Positions 61,358 through 64,000 of a DNA stretch of 64,000 nucleotides are shown here, in pieces. Location of the stretch: positions 1 through 64,000 of the forward strand of contig JALKBU010000180.1 in the NCBI GenBank assembly GCA_023091735.1, given 5' to 3'. The translations under genes and the position numbers were made by a program. Numbering within the stretch: the stretch's first letter is position 1; each line of letters opens with the position of its first letter. Under the pieces are notes generated by a model, which saw only the letters and a program-made list of their open reading frames with translations, had not been told where the DNA came from and did not search any database. Source of the stretch: Trichomonas tenax (taxonomy: Eukaryota; Parabasalia; Trichomonadida; Trichomonadidae).

Positions 61358-61523
61358 TTTACATGGCAAATATCTCTATGCGATTACATGGCAATTATGA
61401 ATTTACATGTCAATATTTTTACTCTTATTTCGGCTTTACATGTCAATTTTTAAATTTACAAAACATTTTGAATCCTTTGAAAACTTTATTTGGCAAAAAT
61501 TAAATGCGACAGTTTACATGTCA
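61358..61523 (+). promoter_or_regulatory. Five-copy TTTACATGTCA array
   Basis: Five same-orientation copies lie at 61358-61368, 61383-61393, 61402-61412, 61435-61445 and 61513-61523. The first two carry ATGGCA in place of ATGTCA. They lie between the FOP-like gene and the large plus-strand gene starting at 61556, facing the latter. Confidence 0.7.
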
Positions 61524-61555
61524 AATAAAATTTTAAGATATTCAATCTGATCGGA

Positions 61556-64000
61556 ATGAGCGTTCTTCGATATTTCTCGAATTATTTACCTTTACCTGAC
61601 AAAAATTTGAGTATAACAAAGAGCGTGTATGAAGTCCCAATCGAATTACAGGAGAATCAGACGATTGAATCAATGATTCCCGGATATCCACAATCGCAGA
61701 AACTAAATTCCATACAAAAGATGCTCATTCCTCAAAAGGTTCTCGATTACCTCTATCTGAAGTACGAGTTGTATTCACCTTTTATAAAGATTCTCAAAGA
61801 AAAACTGGAGAATCAATATATAAGTCGACAAGATAAGAAAATCTACTCAATATTAACCGTACGATCGACTTGCTGTATCCTGTTTACGCCAATAGAGAAA
61901 ATAGAACCTGCCAATTTTAGAGATTTTATCAGTGCATTATCGGCCGCTTCTGTTTTTTACCCACAGCCGCAACATATCAACGAACTTTTCTTTGGTATAT
62001 TCGAAAAGTTTTCTTTTGCAAGTCAATTATCGCGAATCACAGAATATGTTGATGTATTAAAAGATGTGGAGCAATTCTACTCAGATTCGAAGTCAAATTG
62101 TCTTCAGGCACATCTCTCGATTACATTAAACATGATAGATACATTACTCGATCAAATTAATCAAGAAAACGAAAATTTAATTTCAAATCACTTTTATTTC
62201 ACCGCTGTAATCATTGGAAAAGCAGTAAACCCAGACAAAGAACTTATTACTAAATTAAGCGCTTCAGTCATTAAATTAATCGTTTTAATCGCGAAAAATC
62301 CAGTATCAATCACTCTAAATTGTGCCATACTTCAACTAATGATTTCTTTACGCAAGCACATTGTGTTTGATTGCACACCATATATGGATGTGCTTCGACA
62401 AATGTCACCAATGAATACATTATTTAATACAAATATAAGCGAAGATACTTTTACAATAGAGTTGATAAAGAATCACGAAATAACATTCTCATTTAAAAAT
62501 GATGAACAAAATATTAATATGATATTACCGGACGATGAAATCAAACAATTCAAGAATTTATTTATATTAGAAGATGCTGCAACGAATCCTCTTCTTATTT
62601 TTTCAAAAGAAACAGGTATGCAATTATCGAATTCAGGATTTGATGTTTTCTCGAATATTTTAGATATTTTAATCAAATTTATCATGGATGAAGGCCTCAA
62701 TATATATGCCATTACAATTATTATAATTTCTCAACTCACAAATTATCCAAATCAAATCGGTGATTATTTCATTAAAAACAATGCTTTCGCATTAGTTCTT
62801 CCATTGTGTTTGTTTGATCCAAATAAAACAAGTTATGCAACACTGGAAAGCGTACTTTTGAACCTCCAACAACAGACATTTCAAATGCTTGGAATGTTAG
62901 CAAGTAATGAGAAAACTTTACCATATATTCGCCAAAGTTTTGTAAAAGTCATCACAAATTTAACAAATCACAGTGCTTTGTTCAGTGATGTTATGTGCCT
63001 CGCATACCAAAACATTCCGCAGATATTTTCAGTTCAAAATGTAAATGATTCTCTTTGGGAATCGATATTCCTTGCGATGTTAATTCAACAAGAAAATTAT
63101 TATAAATCTGATCCAATTGCTAAATTATATCGACCGCAATTGATGACGATTGTTTCGAAATTAGTTTGTTTACCAAATGCTTTAATCAATATTGTTCAAA
63201 GCGATTTCTGTTGTTCTATAATTACGAGTTTCTTTTTCGAATCAAGTTGTTTGCAATTTGCTATTTTAGTTACATCACAAATCATAAATAACGTTGCAAA
63301 AGAAGAAATCTTAAGGCCATATGATAACTTTATCAATTCAATTCATAAAGTAATATGGTCACTCATTCCAAATATATCGGAGCAGCGAACTTTTGATTTA
63401 CTTCTAACAATTGTTGATACTATTTGTGCAGGAATTGATAAAAACGTTTCCAAAATATCCCATATGATCAAAAACACAGAAATTTTATCAGATATCATCT
63501 CAATTATACTGAATCTTAAACCAGTAGAGCGTGCACACATTGCTTTAGGATTAGGATTCGATCTTTTGTTGAAAATCCAGCAAGTGAGGAATTTTGTTTT
63601 TGACGGAATTCCTTTTACATCGATCGCAAAAGTTGCAAATAGAGTTGGTGTTGATTCGAGTCTATATAATAGAATAGTGAAAGTAATAAGCGGCGGAGAT
63701 TATAATTTCGATAGAATTGCAGTTCCAGAAGCCATTCCATTACTTATTATTTCAACAAGAGGCTCCAAAGAGTATTCTTCTGTTTTGAATGATATTCTCA
63801 GATTCTGTGAAAAATCTGTTTGCAATAGATGCGCATGCTTAGCTGGTCATCTTCCAGCAATGATATTCGAGCAGTTCGAAGAACAAGATTTTCCAACAAT
63901 ACTCAAAATATTCGAACTAATTGCAACTACGGGATTAAATCACAAGGCATTGATTCAGTTTTTCAGGCAGTTTTCAAGTGTTTCGTCACCAAAGTTTAAT
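61556..64000 (+). CDS. Giant helical-repeat protein, 3' end outside window
   Basis: The frame is open from the ATG at 61556 to the window end, giving at least 815 residues. It begins MSVLRYFSNYLPLPDKN and is made of HEAT/armadillo-like helices throughout (for example ILKIFELIATTGLNHKALI at the edge). There is no signal peptide or membrane span. Trichomonad BEACH-domain proteins start with such a long solenoid, but no BEACH domain is in view, so that is only a guess. It follows the five-copy promoter array by 33 bases. Codons are of the AT-rich class. Confidence 0.88.
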   Translation, partial: MSVLRYFSNYLPLPDKNLSITKSVYEVPIELQENQTIESMIPGYPQSQKLNSIQKMLIPQKVLDYLYLKYELYSPFIKILKEKLENQYISRQDKKIYSILTVRSTCCILFTPIEKIEPANFRDFISALSAASVFYPQPQHINELFFGIFEKFSFASQLSRITEYVDVLKDVEQFYSDSKSNCLQAHLSITLNMIDTLLDQINQENENLISNHFYFTAVIIGKAVNPDKELITKLSASVIKLIVLIAKNPVSITLNCAILQLMISLRKHIVFDCTPYMDVLRQMSPMNTLFNTNISEDTFTIELIKNHEITFSFKNDEQNINMILPDDEIKQFKNLFILEDAATNPLLIFSKETGMQLSNSGFDVFSNILDILIKFIMDEGLNIYAITIIIISQLTNYPNQIGDYFIKNNAFALVLPLCLFDPNKTSYATLESVLLNLQQQTFQMLGMLASNEKTLPYIRQSFVKVITNLTNHSALFSDVMCLAYQNIPQIFSVQNVNDSLWESIFLAMLIQQENYYKSDPIAKLYRPQLMTIVSKLVCLPNALINIVQSDFCCSIITSFFFESSCLQFAILVTSQIINNVAKEEILRPYDNFINSIHKVIWSLIPNISEQRTFDLLLTIVDTICAGIDKNVSKISHMIKNTEILSDIISIILNLKPVERAHIALGLGFDLLLKIQQVRNFVFDGIPFTSIAKVANRVGVDSSLYNRIVKVISGGDYNFDRIAVPEAIPLLIISTRGSKEYSSVLNDILRFCEKSVCNRCACLAGHLPAMIFEQFEEQDFPTILKIFELIATTGLNHKALIQFFRQFSSVSSPKFN

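Overview
The window reads as a piece of nuclear genome from a parabasalid flagellate, most likely a trichomonad of the Tritrichomonas type. The evidence is indirect. All genes appear intron-free, genes sit on both strands without operons, and spacers are AT-rich. Short Inr-like TCAYT(T/A) stretches precede many start codons. The gene set includes a BspA-like leucine-rich surface protein with a Thr-Pro stalk, an arginine deiminase with a hydrogenosome-type leader, a very large multipass protein with PAS and cyclase-like ends, and a short R2R3 Myb protein. The species is inferred, not proven.

Layout. 0.6-3.2 kb: a PPP phosphatase and cytidine deaminase, preceded by two strong DNA hairpins. 3.7-9 kb: a giant helical-repeat protein. 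9.5-11.4 kb: a hairpin/GC island, then arginine deiminase. 11.4-17.8 kb: a very acidic repeat protein and a BspA-like protein. 18.3-31.6 kb: a jelly-roll protein, an adaptin-binding p34-like protein, an unknown 524-residue protein, TELO2, a NUP58-like nucleoporin, DDX10/Dbp4, LZTFL1/BBS17 and a CK2-like kinase. 31.9-37.7 kb: an Atg10-like E2, an unknown protein, a broken beta-helix gene, a MYST acetyltransferase and a DHHC acyltransferase. 39.8-49.2 kb: ribosomal protein uS8, two divergent membrane proteins, a Sec23/24-like COPII protein, a Tup1-like WD40 protein, a CCZ1/HPS4-like longin protein, a Myb protein and an RRM-like protein. 49.2-64 kb: a second beta-helix gene lacking a proper start, an unknown 138-residue protein, a pseudo-cyclase membrane protein, a hidden 56-residue ORF, CEP78-like and FOP/CEP20-like centrosomal proteins, and the start of another giant helical protein that leaves the window.

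The genes are mostly housekeeping: nucleotide salvage, ribosome biogenesis, COPII and adaptor traffic, autophagy, chromatin, kinase assembly, and basal body/cilium. They are not a single pathway. The most notable non-genic signal is an 11-base element, TTTACATGTCA, found at least eleven times exactly (plus variants) and only in spacers. It is commonly just upstream of genes, and five copies lie in one 166-base promoter. Codon use splits into a GC-ending class (uS8, deaminases, the 1734-, 524- and 138-residue unknowns) and an AT-rich class, which suggests that several unknown proteins are abundant.
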